Assembly: GCA_963821925.1 (NCBI GenBank)
Contig: CAWGFO010000011.1
Span: 248,001 to 312,000, forward strand
Source of the DNA: JAOUEA01 sp963821925
GTDB lineage: Bacteria > Actinomycetota > UBA4738 > HRBIN12
Direction of reading: 5' to 3'
Length of the DNA stretch: 64,000 bases
Part shown: piece after piece, positions 18,646 through 31,132 of the stretch
Layout of the letters: each line of letters begins with the position of its first letter
How positions within the stretch are numbered: the stretch's first letter is position 1
Program-made: the position numbers and the translations under genes
The notes under the pieces: generated by a model
Databases searched by the model: none
Told to the model about the DNA's origin: nothing
What the model saw: only the letters and a program-made list of their open reading frames with translations

Positions 18646-19663
18646 CTAGAAGGACCCCTCGGCGAACACGTCGATCATCGCCCGCACGTCGTCGCCGAGC
18701 GGGTACAGGATCGGGCAGGTGCTCCCGGCGTCGACGAACTCCCGCACCTTCGCCCGGCACTCGTCGGCGGTGCCCGCCGCGGCCACCATCTGCACGACCT
18801 CGTCGGGCACGAGCTGCATCGCCGCGTGGATCTCCTCCGGTCCGGCCGGCCAGGTGAGCACCGCGCGGATCCGCTCCAGGAGCTCCTCGTCGACGCCGCT
18901 CGCCTTCCCGATGTGCGGCTGCTGCCCCAGGTACTGCGTGACGAGCTCGCGGGCGCGATCCAGGGCGAGCGCCCGATCGTCGTCGAGCGAGCAGACCACG
19001 AGCTGCGGGCGGTCGATGTCCTCGACCCGGCGCCCGGCGCGCGCGGCGCCGACGGCCAGGTGCTCCATCGCCGTCTCGTTGTAGCGGGGTCCGACGAGGT
19101 AGTTGAGCAGGACGCCGTCGCCGATCTCCCCGGCGAGCTCCATCATCTGCATGCCCGTCGCCCCGACGTAGATCGGCACGTCGCGGGGCGAGCGGTCGCC
19201 GTGCACGACGTCGATCTCCACCCCGTCGAGATGGACGTACTCGCCCTCGTAGGTGACGTGCTCCATCGCGATCAACCGCCGGGCCGCCTCGATCGACCTC
19301 CCGCATCACGGTGAGCGGGTGGTGGCGCTCGATCCCCACCTTCTGCGCGAGCGGGTCCCACCACGCTCCGATCCCGAGCTTGATCCGGCCCGGGGCCAGG
19401 TCGTCGAGGGTCACGAACGTGGCGGCGAGCAGCCCGACGTTGCGGGTCCAGCAGTTCACGACGCCCGACCCGATCGCGATGTGGTCGGTCGTGGCCGCGT
19501 AGGCGGCCATCGGCACGGTGGCCTCGCGCACGAGCCGGCTCTCGGCCTGCCAGACGGCCTCGAACCCGCGCTCCTCGGCGTACGTCGCGTAGCCGATCGC
19601 CTCGCGCAGCGGGTGCTTGTCCTGGAGGTAGAGGCCGACGCGGCCCTCGGAGCGCACGGCCAT
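18646..19663 (-). CDS. LLM-class (F420-type) oxidoreductase, frameshifted
   Basis: Starts MAVRSEGRVGLYLQD and overlaps the ssnA stop by one base. The bacterial-luciferase-like barrel is recognisable (YAEERGFEAVW, GSGVVNCW, GIGAWWDPLAQKVGI, IYVGATG), close to F420-dependent methylene-H4MPT-reductase-like members. The frame breaks at 19294-19295; omitting one base joins VMREV to IEAARRLIAMEH. The corrected length is about 338 aa. In a purine operon it may reduce a ring or C=N bond with F420H2 or FMNH2; this role is inference from context. It lies directly before the FAD subunit. Confidence 0.82.
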
Positions 19664-20991
19664 CACGCGCCACCCTTCGGTTCGAAGTGATGTGCCGGCG
19701 TCCGTTCGACGCGCTCCCACAGGAGCGCCGCCTGCTCGCGCGCGAGCGCCCTGATCTCGAGCGCGTCCATGCGGACGAGCGCCCGGTCGCGGACGGCCAC
19801 GTCGCCGGCAACGAGCACGTCGCGCACGAGGCGGCTCGTGAACCCGTACGCCCAGTGGCCCGCGAGGTTGTCGGCCCCCAGGGGGGTCGGCGGGTCGTAG
19901 TCGAGCACCACGAGGTCCGCGGGGGCCCCCGCCTCGATCCGGCCGAGCAGCGGCTCTCCGAAGCAGGCGCCCGCGAACCGCGCCGACCCGGCGAGCGCCC
20001 CGAGCAGCCACGCCGGTCCCACGGCCGCATCCGCCTCGCGCGCGCGCCAGAAGGCCGCCCGCGACTCCGCGAACATGTCGCCGTCGATCCCGTCGGTGCC
20101 AAGGGCGAGCCGGCCGAAGGCCGCCACGGGCGCATGCCCCACACGGTTGTTCATGTTCGACCGGGCGTTGTGCACGACGGTCGCCCCGCTCGCGCCGATC
20201 AGCTCGACCTCCGAGGCGTCCACGGCGACACAGTGGGCGAGGAGCGTGCGCCCGTCCAGCGCGCCCGCGTCGGCGAGCCGCCGGATCACCCGGGCGCCGG
20301 AGCGCGCGAGCGCGTCCGCCTCGTCGGCCGCGTCCTCGGCGGCGTGGATGTGGATCCCGACACCTGACTCCTTCGCGACCTCGACGCACGCGTCGAGGGT
20401 CCCGTCGGAAAGGGTGAACGAGGCGTGCGCACCCACCATCCCGCGGACGAGCGGGCCGGCGTCCTGCGCCAGGAGGCGGCGGTTCTCCTCGATCCCGGCG
20501 GCCGCGCGCTCGGCCCCGTCGCGGTCGGTGACCTCGTAGCAGAGCACGGACCGCGCGCCGAGCTCGGTCAACGCGCCGCCCATGACCTCGAGCTGGCCGT
20601 CGATCGCGTTCGGCGAGGCATGGTGGTCGATGATCGTGGTCGTGCCGGCCAGCAGCGCGTCGGCGCCGCCCGAGAGCGCCGACGCCCGGTTCGACGGCTC
20701 GTCGAGCGCGCGGTCCAGGCGCCACCAGATCCGCTGCAGGACCTGCACGAAGTCCTCGGGCGGCGCGAGATCGTACGGCATCCCGCGGGCGAGCGCGGAG
20801 TACAGGTGATGGTGGGCGCAGACGTTCCCGGGGATCACGACGCATCCCGAGCAGTCGATCGCGGCGTCGCCGCCGGGCCCCGGGCGGTCCGAGACCTCCA
20901 CGACCCGGCCGTCGTCCACGACGACGTTCCCGCGTTCGACCCGGGGCGGGTCGAGGGAGGTGACCACCGTCCCGCCCTCGAGCGTCAGCAT
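19663..20991 (-). CDS. ssnA: SsnA-type amidohydrolase
   Basis: 442 aa. Metal and active-site motifs AHHHLYSALARG, IDHHASPN, IHIHAAED, LLAHCV, NARSNMNN and LGTDGIDGDMF match E. coli SsnA closely (WWRLDRALDE, NARSNMNN and LGTDGI are shared). ssnA is a constant member of the xdhD-ygfK-hyuA-ygeW purine/urate clusters, where it is thought to hydrolyse a purine-ring intermediate. It starts 3 bp after the XdhD-like gene and is followed without gap by the LLM oxidoreductase. Confidence 0.88.
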   Translation of the reverse strand: MLTLEGGTVVTSLDPPRVERGNVVVDDGRVVEVSDRPGPGGDAAIDCSGCVVIPGNVCAHHHLYSALARGMPYDLAPPEDFVQVLQRIWWRLDRALDEPSNRASALSGGADALLAGTTTIIDHHASPNAIDGQLEVMGGALTELGARSVLCYEVTDRDGAERAAAGIEENRRLLAQDAGPLVRGMVGAHASFTLSDGTLDACVEVAKESGVGIHIHAAEDAADEADALARSGARVIRRLADAGALDGRTLLAHCVAVDASEVELIGASGATVVHNARSNMNNRVGHAPVAAFGRLALGTDGIDGDMFAESRAAFWRAREADAAVGPAWLLGALAGSARFAGACFGEPLLGRIEAGAPADLVVLDYDPPTPLGADNLAGHWAYGFTSRLVRDVLVAGDVAVRDRALVRMDALEIRALAREQAALLWERVERTPAHHFEPKGGA

Positions 20992-20994
20992 CGG

Positions 20995-23619
20995 TCAGCC
21001 CTCTCTGCGCCCGGCGGCCGCCAGCTTCGGCAGCGCCCCCACGGCCGCCGGCGAGTCCTTCATCGGAAGGTCGGTCCGCCACCGGCCCTCGTACGCGTGC
21101 AGCGCCCCCGCCACCGCGGCGGCCGTCGGGACGAGCCCGATCTCGCCGACGCCCTTCGCCCCGTACGGCCCCTCGGGCTGGGGCACCTCGACGAGGACGA
21201 CCTCGACCGGCGGCATGCCCGCCGGAGGGATGATGCCCTGCGACTTCAGCGTGTCGGTGACGAGGCGGCCGCCGTCGACGACGAACGCCTCGGTGAGGGC
21301 GAAGCCCAGGCCCATGTGGACCGCTCCTTCGATCTGCCCCTCCAGCAGGGTGGGGTTGACCGCCTTCCCCACGTCGTGAGCGGCGATCACCGACCGGAGC
21401 CGCCCGTCGGCATCCAGCAGCACGACCTGGACGGCCCACCCGTAGGCGAAGTGGGTCACGGGATGCTCGACGTCCGCGCCGGGCGGGGTCGTGTGGTCGA
21501 AGGTGACCTGGCCGCGGAACTCGCGTCCCGCCAGATCTTCGAGGCGGCCGCCGTCGAGCGCCGCCCGCAGGTGCCCGGCGGCGTCGATCACCGCGAGACC
21601 GCCGAGGACGGTGGAGCGCGACGCCGTCGTCTGGCCGGTGTCGAGCTCGCGCTCGGTGTCCACGATCACGTGCACCCGCTCCGCGGGGAGCCCCAGCTCC
21701 TCGCAGGCGACCTGGCGGAGCGCCGTGTGCACCCCCTGGCCCATCTCGGTCCAGGAGTGGAACAGCGTCACCGAGCCGTCGGCCTCGGGCCGCAGCACCG
21801 CCTTGCCGTGCTCGGGGAGCCCGTTCCCGATCCCCGTGTTCTTCACGCCGCACCCGATCCCCGCGAACTCGGCGTCGCGGTAGGCGTCGCGCACCGCCTC
21901 GAGGCAGGCCTTGATCCCGACGCCCGGTCCGAGCACCTGTCCGGTCCCGAACGTCTTGCCCACCTCGAGCGCGTTGCGGTAGCGGATCTCCCACCCGTCC
22001 ACGCCGACGCGCTCGGCGAGACGGTCGAGCATGCCGTCGACCGCGAACGTCACCTGGTTCACGCCGAACCCGCGCATCGCACCGCACGGCGGGTTGTTCG
22101 TGTAGACGGCACGCGCCTCGACGTCGACGTTGGGGACCTCGTACGCCCCGCACGCGTGCCCGGCCGCGCGCTCCAGCACCTTGTCGCCGACGCTGGCGTA
22201 GGCACCCGTGTCCCCGACGATGCGGGCCCGGAGCGCCGTGAGCCGGCCCTCCGCGTCGGCGCCGATCGTGTAGTCCATCACCATCGGGTGGCGCTTGGGG
22301 TGGAAGCGGAGGCTCTCCGCGCGCGACAGGACGAGCAGCGCCGGACGCCCGGTCACACGGGCGAGCAGCGCGGCGTGGCACTGCACGTTGAGGTCTTCCT
22401 TGGCGCCGAACGCACCGCCGTTCGAGACCTGGGTCACGCGGATCCGCGGCTCGGGCGTCCCGAGGAACGATGCGATCTGGCGGCGGTCCTCCCACACGCC
22501 CTGGCCCTGCGAGTACACGTGGTAGCCGTCGCCGTCGGGCACGGCGAGCGCCGCCTCCGGCTCGAGGAACGCGTGCTCGATCGCCTGGGTCCGGAACGTC
22601 TCCCGCAGCACGTGGGCCGACGTGGACAGCGCGACGTCGACGTCGCCTCGCTGCACGACCGAGGTCGACAGCAGGTTGCCGCGCTCATGCACCGCGGCGG
22701 CTCCCGCGTCGAGCGCGAGCAGCGGATCCGTCACCGGCTCGAGCACGTCGTACTCGACCTCGATCAGGGCGGCGGCCTCGCGCGCTGCGTGGCGACTCTC
22801 CGCCGCCACGACCGCGAGGACGTCGCCGACGTAGGCGGTGACCTCTCCCTCGGCGACGAGCTGGCGCCAGTCCCGTGTGATCAGGCCTTGGGTCCGCTCG
22901 CCCGGCACGTCGGCCGCGGTCGCCACCGCCACGACGCCCGGATGGGCCTTCGCCTCGGAAACGTCGATCCTCAGCACCCGCGCCCGGGGGTGGTCGGAGA
23001 ACCTGATGGCCCCGTGCACCATCTCCGGCGCGAGCATGTCGGCGACGTACGGCTTGTCGCCGAGGGCCAGCTCGCTTCCCTGGTACCGGGGGGCGCGCGC
23101 GCCCACACCGTCGCCGCTGGGCGGCGGCGGCACCGGCTCGCCTCGCCGTTCCCGCGCGACCCGGTCGATCGCGTCGATCACCTTCACGTAGCCGGTGCAC
23201 CGGCACAGGTTGCCGGCGAGGCCGTGGGCGATCTCCTCGCGGGTCGGGGCGGCCTGCTTCGCCAGCAGCCCCTCGGCCTTCATCACGATCCCCGGGGAGC
23301 AGAAGCCACACTGCGACGCTCCGGCGACCACGAACGCATCGGCCCAGCGCCGGCGCTCGTCGTCGTCGAGCCCCTCCTGCGTCACGATCTCCCGGCCCTC
23401 CGCGTGACGGGCCGCTTGCGCGCACGAGACGCGGGCCCGACCGTCCACGAGCACGGTGCAGGCGCCGCACGATCCCTCGGGCGCGCAGCCGTCCTTCACG
23501 GAGGTCACCCCGAAGCGCTCGCGGAGCATGTCCAGGAGGGTCTCGCCGTCGCGGACGTCGACCGAGACGGGTCGGCCGTTCAACGTGAAGTCCACGACCA
23601 CCTCCTCCTCGTCCCCCAT
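20995..23619 (-). CDS. molybdenum hydroxylase with fused 2Fe-2S and Mo domains (XdhD-like)
   Basis: 874 aa. Residues about 1-165 are two 2Fe-2S domains (CAPEGSCGACTV, SQCGFCSPG, NLCRCTGY). Residues about 180-874 are the molybdopterin domain (GGAFGAKED, NPPCGAMRGFG, MGQG, KGVGEIG with catalytic Glu). The FeS-Mo fusion without a FAD domain is the E. coli XdhD architecture, found next to ssnA there as here. It probably borrows an FAD partner or another electron acceptor. XdhD-type enzymes can be selenium dependent, but nothing in this window tests that. Confidence 0.9.
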   Translation of the reverse strand: MGDEEEVVVDFTLNGRPVSVDVRDGETLLDMLRERFGVTSVKDGCAPEGSCGACTVLVDGRARVSCAQAARHAEGREIVTQEGLDDDERRRWADAFVVAGASQCGFCSPGIVMKAEGLLAKQAAPTREEIAHGLAGNLCRCTGYVKVIDAIDRVARERRGEPVPPPPSGDGVGARAPRYQGSELALGDKPYVADMLAPEMVHGAIRFSDHPRARVLRIDVSEAKAHPGVVAVATAADVPGERTQGLITRDWRQLVAEGEVTAYVGDVLAVVAAESRHAAREAAALIEVEYDVLEPVTDPLLALDAGAAAVHERGNLLSTSVVQRGDVDVALSTSAHVLRETFRTQAIEHAFLEPEAALAVPDGDGYHVYSQGQGVWEDRRQIASFLGTPEPRIRVTQVSNGGAFGAKEDLNVQCHAALLARVTGRPALLVLSRAESLRFHPKRHPMVMDYTIGADAEGRLTALRARIVGDTGAYASVGDKVLERAAGHACGAYEVPNVDVEARAVYTNNPPCGAMRGFGVNQVTFAVDGMLDRLAERVGVDGWEIRYRNALEVGKTFGTGQVLGPGVGIKACLEAVRDAYRDAEFAGIGCGVKNTGIGNGLPEHGKAVLRPEADGSVTLFHSWTEMGQGVHTALRQVACEELGLPAERVHVIVDTERELDTGQTTASRSTVLGGLAVIDAAGHLRAALDGGRLEDLAGREFRGQVTFDHTTPPGADVEHPVTHFAYGWAVQVVLLDADGRLRSVIAAHDVGKAVNPTLLEGQIEGAVHMGLGFALTEAFVVDGGRLVTDTLKSQGIIPPAGMPPVEVVLVEVPQPEGPYGAKGVGEIGLVPTAAAVAGALHAYEGRWRTDLPMKDSPAAVGALPKLAAAGRREG

Positions 23620-23648
23620 CCTCCCGCAGACGGGATGGTCTCGCTCCC

Positions 23649-24602
23649 CTACTCCACCGCGCCGAGCACCAGGGACAGCAGCGCCATCCGCATCACGACC
23701 CCGTTGAACGCCTCGACCCAGTAGCGCTGGTGCCGCGTCCCGTCGACGTCGGCGGGCAGCTCGTCCATCCGCGGGAGCGAGTGCAGGATGATGGCATCAC
23801 GCTTCGCGCTGTCCCGCAACAGTTCCCGGGTCACCCGGTACTCGGCGGGCGTCGTGGGGAGCTCGCCTCCCCGCTCGTCGCGGCCCACGGAGTAGTCGGC
23901 CTGCACGACCGGCTCCATGTAGATCACGTCCGCGTCGGCGATCGCGGCCGCGACCGACTCGACCTCGTGGTACGTGACGTTGCGTTCGTCCAGCTCCTGC
24001 TTGAACTCGGGCAGGAGTGACATCTCGGGCGGGCCCACCACGTCGGCGACGATGTCGAACTGCGAGGCGGCGTACAGGATCGAGTGCATCGTGCGCATCC
24101 GCATGTCGCCCACGCACAGGATCCGCAGCCCGTCGAGCGTGCCCTTCTCGGTCCAGATCGTGTAGAGGTCGGTCAGCACCTGCGTCGGGTGCTCACCCCA
24201 GCCGTCGCCGCAGTTGATCACGGGGACCGAGGCCCACCGCGCGGCCTCCTGGGGGGCGCCCTGCTGGAAGTGCCGCATCGCGATGACGTCGCCGTAGTAC
24301 TCGAGCATGTGCACGGTGTCCTTGATCGATTCCTGATAGAAGTCGCCGGCCCGCGTCATCTTCGCGTCGCTGAACCCGACCACGTGCCCGCCCAGGCGGT
24401 GCATCGCCGCCTCGGTCGAGAGCCGGGTCCGGGTGCTGGGCTGGTAGAAGGCCGTCACGAGCGTCTTCGCAGCGAGCAGGTCGCCGTTCCGGCGGTCCCG
24501 CGCGTAGGGCTTCAGCTCGTCGGCCACCTCGAACACGCGGAAGAACTCGTCGCGCTCGAAGTCCTTGAGCGACAGGATGTCTCTCCCCAGGAAGCTCCGC
24601 AT
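23649..24602 (-). CDS. aspartate-carbamoyltransferase-family protein, probably catabolic
   Basis: 317 aa. Carbamoyl-phosphate site QPSTRTRLSTE and HPTQ site GDGWGEHPTQVLTDLYTIW identify the ATCase/OTCase superfamily, nearest to PyrB. No pyrI, pyrC or carA/B is adjacent. It sits inside the purine-type operon with a second carbamoyltransferase (YgeW), so a catabolic carbamoyl-transfer role is more likely than pyrimidine synthesis. An alternative is that this is the organism's biosynthetic PyrB displaced into the operon. Gap to the next gene is 29 bp. Confidence 0.85.
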   Translation of the reverse strand: MRSFLGRDILSLKDFERDEFFRVFEVADELKPYARDRRNGDLLAAKTLVTAFYQPSTRTRLSTEAAMHRLGGHVVGFSDAKMTRAGDFYQESIKDTVHMLEYYGDVIAMRHFQQGAPQEAARWASVPVINCGDGWGEHPTQVLTDLYTIWTEKGTLDGLRILCVGDMRMRTMHSILYAASQFDIVADVVGPPEMSLLPEFKQELDERNVTYHEVESVAAAIADADVIYMEPVVQADYSVGRDERGGELPTTPAEYRVTRELLRDSAKRDAIILHSLPRMDELPADVDGTRHQRYWVEAFNGVVMRMALLSLVLGAVE

Positions 24603-24605
24603 CGC

Positions 24606-27586
<2,981 letters not shown>

Positions 27587-27629
27587 GCCTGCCAGGATGA
27601 TATGCAGGTCGAGCTGGGGGGCGACGACG

Positions 27630-29041
27630 GTGCTGCTGATCAAGGGTGGGCTCGCGATCGGTCCGGACGGCGTCGCTCCGCGCGACGTGCTGATCGACGG
27701 CGAGACGATCGTCGCCGTGGACGAGCGGATCGACCCGCCGACGGGCACCGATGTGCTCGACGCCGGCGGGGCCTACGTGATCCCCGGCGGGATCGACCCG
27801 CACACCCACCTCGACCTCCCCGTCGGCGCGGTGCGCTCGGCCGACGACTTCGCGTCCGGCACGGTCGCGGCCGCGTGCGGCGGCACGACGTGCGTCGTGG
27901 ACTTCGCCGGCGCCGGACGCGAGTCGCCGGTGGAGGCGCTGGAAGCCTGGCACGAGAAGGCCGGCGGCAGCGCGACGATCGACTACGGCTTCCACCTGAC
28001 CGTGACGAGCGTGCCCGAGGCACCCGATCAGGCACTCACGTTGTTCCGGTCCTTCGTCGAGGCCGGCGTCACGAGCGTGAAGCTGTACCTCGCCTACCCC
28101 GACCGGCTCATGGTCGATGCCGCCACGCTCGGCCGCGCCTTCCGCGCCGCGAGCGAGGCGGGGGTGCTCGTGTGCGTGCACGCCGAGGATGGCTCGGATG
28201 CGGAACGGCGGACCGCCGCCGTGCTCGCCGAAGGCGAGACCTCGCCCGCCGGCCACCCGCGGGCCCGGCCCCCCGAGGTCGAGGCCGCGGCGATCAGGAC
28301 GGCGGCCGACCTGGCGGGCGCCGAAGGCGCGGCCGTGTACGTCGTGCACCTGTCGGGCGCCGTTGGGCTCGCCGAGGTGCGAGCCGCGCGCGACCGCGGG
28401 GTCGCGGTGCTCGCCGAGACCTGCCCGCAGTACCTGTTCCTCACCGACGAGACGCTCGGCGGCGCACCCGAGGACGCGATCGACTTCATGTGCACGCCCC
28501 CGTTGCGCACGGACGCCGACCGCGAGGCCCTCTGGGGGGCGCTCGCCGACGGCGAGCCTGCAGGCGGTCTCGACCGATCACTGCCCGTTCACGCGCGCGG
28601 ACCGGCGCCGCGGCACGGGTGGCGAGGGTGTCGAGAACTTCACGCAGGTCCCCGGCGGACTGCCGGGACTCGAGACGAGGGTGCCCCTCCTGTATCAGGG
28701 CGTCCGCGACGGCAGGCTGAGCCTCGAACGATGGGTGGAGCTGATCGCCGCCGCGCCCGCGCGGCTGTTCGGACTGTCGCACCGCAAGGGTGTCGCTCGA
28801 GCCCGGCCTGGACGCCGACGTCGTCCTGTTCGACCCGGAGGCAGAGCACTCGCTCGACGCGAGCGCGCTGCACATGCGCACCGACCACAGCCCGTACGAG
28901 GGCCGCCGGATCCGCGGCTGGCCCGCCGTGACGATCAGCCGCGGGACGATCGTCGCGCGCGACGGCGAGCCGGTCGAGGTGGAGCCGGGGCGAGGTCGCT
29001 ATGTTCCTCGCCGGACGTTCCGGTTGCCTCGTCGCTCGTGA
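27630..29041 (+). CDS. D-hydantoinase/dihydropyrimidinase-family hydrolase, two frameshifts
   Basis: Start GTG at 27630 (VLLIKGGLAIG); an in-frame ATG at 27597 is possible but nearly abuts the divergent gene. Cyclic-amidase motifs: DPHTHLDLP, carbamylated-Lys region SVKLYLAY, VHAEDG, VVHLSGA and STDHCPF. The frame breaks at 28553-28554 and 28788-28793, one extra base each. Correction joins LADG-SLQAVSTDH and RKG-SLEPGLDADVV, giving about 469 aa. It hydrolyses cyclic ureides and corresponds to hyuA of the xdh-ssnA-ygeW purine clusters. The 43-bp divergent gap leaves little room for two promoters. Confidence 0.85.
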
Positions 29042-29108
29042 CGAGACGCCGGTGCGGCAGCGCTCCGCTGACCGTGGCGGCAGTCCCGAGCCTGGACTCG
29101 GTGCGTGC

Positions 29109-30143
29109 CTAGACCAGGACGCAGGCGGCTCGATGCGAGTCGTCTTCCGCGTCGCTCCTCGGATGGAGCTGCGGGTCCGTCACCTTGCACCGATCCTCTG
29201 CCACCGGGCAGCGGGGGTGGAACCGGCAGCCTGGCGGCACGTCGATGGGGTTCGGCGTCTCGCCCTGCAGGATCTGCGGCTCGGTCCGATCGCGCGGGTC
29301 GCGCTTGGGCACGACCGACATGAGGGCCCTCGTGTACGGATGCTGCGGGTCGTTCACGACCTCCCGGGCGGGGCCCTCCTCGACGATGCGGCCCAGGTAC
29401 ATGACCGCGATGCGATCCGCGAAGTGCGCCGCCGTGGACACGTCGTGCGTGATCATGACGATGCCCATGTCGCTCTCGCGGCGGATCTTGTCGAGGAGGG
29501 ACAGGATCCCGGCGCGCACGGAGACGTCGAGCATCGAGACGGGCTCGTCGGCCAGCAGGAGACGGGGTTCCAGCACGAGGCTCGCGGCGATCGCGACCCG
29601 CTGACGCTGTCCTCCGGACAACTCGTGGGGGTAGCGGTCGATGTAGAGATCGGCCGGAGAGAGCTCCACCCGCTCGAGGGCTTCGACGATCTTGCGTTCC
29701 CGTTGGTCGGAGGATCCGGTCATGCCGTGGATCAACAGTGGCTCTTCGACGGCCCGCCGGACCCGGAACCGCGGGTCGAGCGATTCGTATGGGTCCTGGT
29801 AGACCATCTGCATCGTTCGGCGGATCGGCCGGAGTTGCTGCGAGGTCAGCTGGGTGATGTCGCGCCCGGCCACCTCGATCGTGCCGGAGGTCACCTCGAT
29901 CATCCGCAGGATGGCCTGCGCCGTCGACGTCTTCCCGCAGCCCGACTCGCCGATCAATGCCAGCATCTCCCCGCGCCGCAACGAGAAGGAGACGCCGTCG
30001 ACGGCCGATATCCGCTGGTGTGGCTCGCGACGGAGCGCCGCCGTCAGATCCCGCCTCACCGGGTAGTGGACGACCAGGTCTCGCACGGTCAGGAGGGGCG
30101 TGCCTTCATCCGTCCGGGTCGGCGCCACGGCTGCCGCGCTCAT
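29109..30143 (-). CDS. dipeptide/oligopeptide-type ABC transporter ATP-binding protein (DppF-like)
   Basis: 344 aa starting MSAAAVAPTR, ATGA overlap with the upstream ATPase. Walker A GESGCGKTS, signature LSGGQRQR, Walker B LLLADEPVS, switch His in MITHD. The C-terminal oligopeptide-transporter extension has Cys pairs (GCRFHPRCPVAEDRC) that in this family can hold an FeS cluster. It is the last gene of the second catabolic operon; with the next four genes it makes a full importer. Confidence 0.92.
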   Translation of the reverse strand: MSAAAVAPTRTDEGTPLLTVRDLVVHYPVRRDLTAALRREPHQRISAVDGVSFSLRRGEMLALIGESGCGKTSTAQAILRMIEVTSGTIEVAGRDITQLTSQQLRPIRRTMQMVYQDPYESLDPRFRVRRAVEEPLLIHGMTGSSDQRERKIVEALERVELSPADLYIDRYPHELSGGQRQRVAIAASLVLEPRLLLADEPVSMLDVSVRAGILSLLDKIRRESDMGIVMITHDVSTAAHFADRIAVMYLGRIVEEGPAREVVNDPQHPYTRALMSVVPKRDPRDRTEPQILQGETPNPIDVPPGCRFHPRCPVAEDRCKVTDPQLHPRSDAEDDSHRAACVLV

Positions 30144-31132
30144 CCCGACGTCTCGATGGGCCGGGGGGGACGGGCATAGGCGTCGTCGTTCAGATGACAT
30201 GCGGCTCGGTGCCGCTCGGCCACGGATACGAGCGCCGGCAGGTGCGTCGTGCACGGCTCGAACACACGGTCGCACCGCGGCGCGAACGGGCATCCGACGA
30301 TCGGTCGGTCCAACCGGGGCGGGGCACCGGGGATCGACACCACCTCCTCGAGCCCCGAGAGGTCAGGGGTGGCCTCGAAGAGGAGCCGGGTGTAGGGATG
30401 CCGTGGGTCGTGGAAGAGCGTGTCGACCGACCCGAACTCGGCGATACGGCCCGCGTACATGACCACGGCACGCTCGCAGACCTGCGTCACGAGCGGGAGA
30501 TCGTGCGTAACGAGGATCATGGCGAGACCGAGGTCTCGGGTGAGGGACTCCAGCAGGTCGAGGATCTGCGCCTGCACCATGACGTCGAGCGCGGTCGTCG
30601 GCTCGTCGGCCAACAGCACCTTCGGGCCGCAGGCGAGCGCCATCGCGATGGCGGCGCGCTGACGCATCCCTCCCGAGAACTCGTGCGGGAACCGCTTGGC
30701 CGCCGATGCGGGAAGCCCGACGAGTTCGAGCAGCTCGCCGGCCTGCCGCTCCGCGGCATCGCCGCGGAGCGTGTCGTGGAACGTCATCGGCTCCACGATC
30801 TGTGATCCCACGGTCTTCACGGGATTGAGCGCGTTCATGGCGCCTTGGAAGACCATCGCCACGTCGGTCCAGCGGTGGGATCGCATCACGTCCTCGCCGC
30901 CCGCGAGGATGTCCTCGCCGTTCACGGTGACGCGACCCGACACCTGCGCGTTGGGCGGCAGCAGTCCCATCAGCGCGAGCAACGCCGTGGTCTTGCCGCA
31001 CCCCGACTCGCCGACCAGTCCGAGGCGTTCTCCCGCGTCGACCCCGAAGCTGACGCCCTGCACGGCGTGCAGCGTTCCCTTGTGGGGCAGGTCGAACCAC
31101 ACGTTGAGGTCGTGAGCTTCCAGGAGGCTCAC
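30140..31132 (-). CDS. dipeptide/oligopeptide-type ABC transporter ATP-binding protein (DppD-like)
   Basis: 330 aa from GTG overlapping the permease stop. Walker A GESGCGKTT, signature FSGGMRQR, Walker B LLADEPTT, switch His LVTHD, and the C-terminal Cys-containing oligopeptide extension (CPFAPRCDRVFEPC). Pairs with the DppF-like ATPase to drive the importer. Confidence 0.92.
   Translation of the reverse strand: MSLLEAHDLNVWFDLPHKGTLHAVQGVSFGVDAGERLGLVGESGCGKTTALLALMGLLPPNAQVSGRVTVNGEDILAGGEDVMRSHRWTDVAMVFQGAMNALNPVKTVGSQIVEPMTFHDTLRGDAAERQAGELLELVGLPASAAKRFPHEFSGGMRQRAAIAMALACGPKVLLADEPTTALDVMVQAQILDLLESLTRDLGLAMILVTHDLPLVTQVCERAVVMYAGRIAEFGSVDTLFHDPRHPYTRLLFEATPDLSGLEEVVSIPGAPPRLDRPIVGCPFAPRCDRVFEPCTTHLPALVSVAERHRAACHLNDDAYARPPRPIETSG

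Noticed and set aside
17969..22495. 1508-residue minus-strand open frame
   Set aside because: Mostly an Arg/Gly/Ala-rich out-of-frame reading of the XdhD-like, SsnA and FAD genes. Only the segment that overlaps the LLM oxidoreductase start and short parts are genuine.
20995..23619. Selenium-dependent hydroxylase
   Set aside because: XdhD-like layout allows it, but no selenium genes (selD, yqeB, yqeC) are in the window and sequence alone cannot show it.
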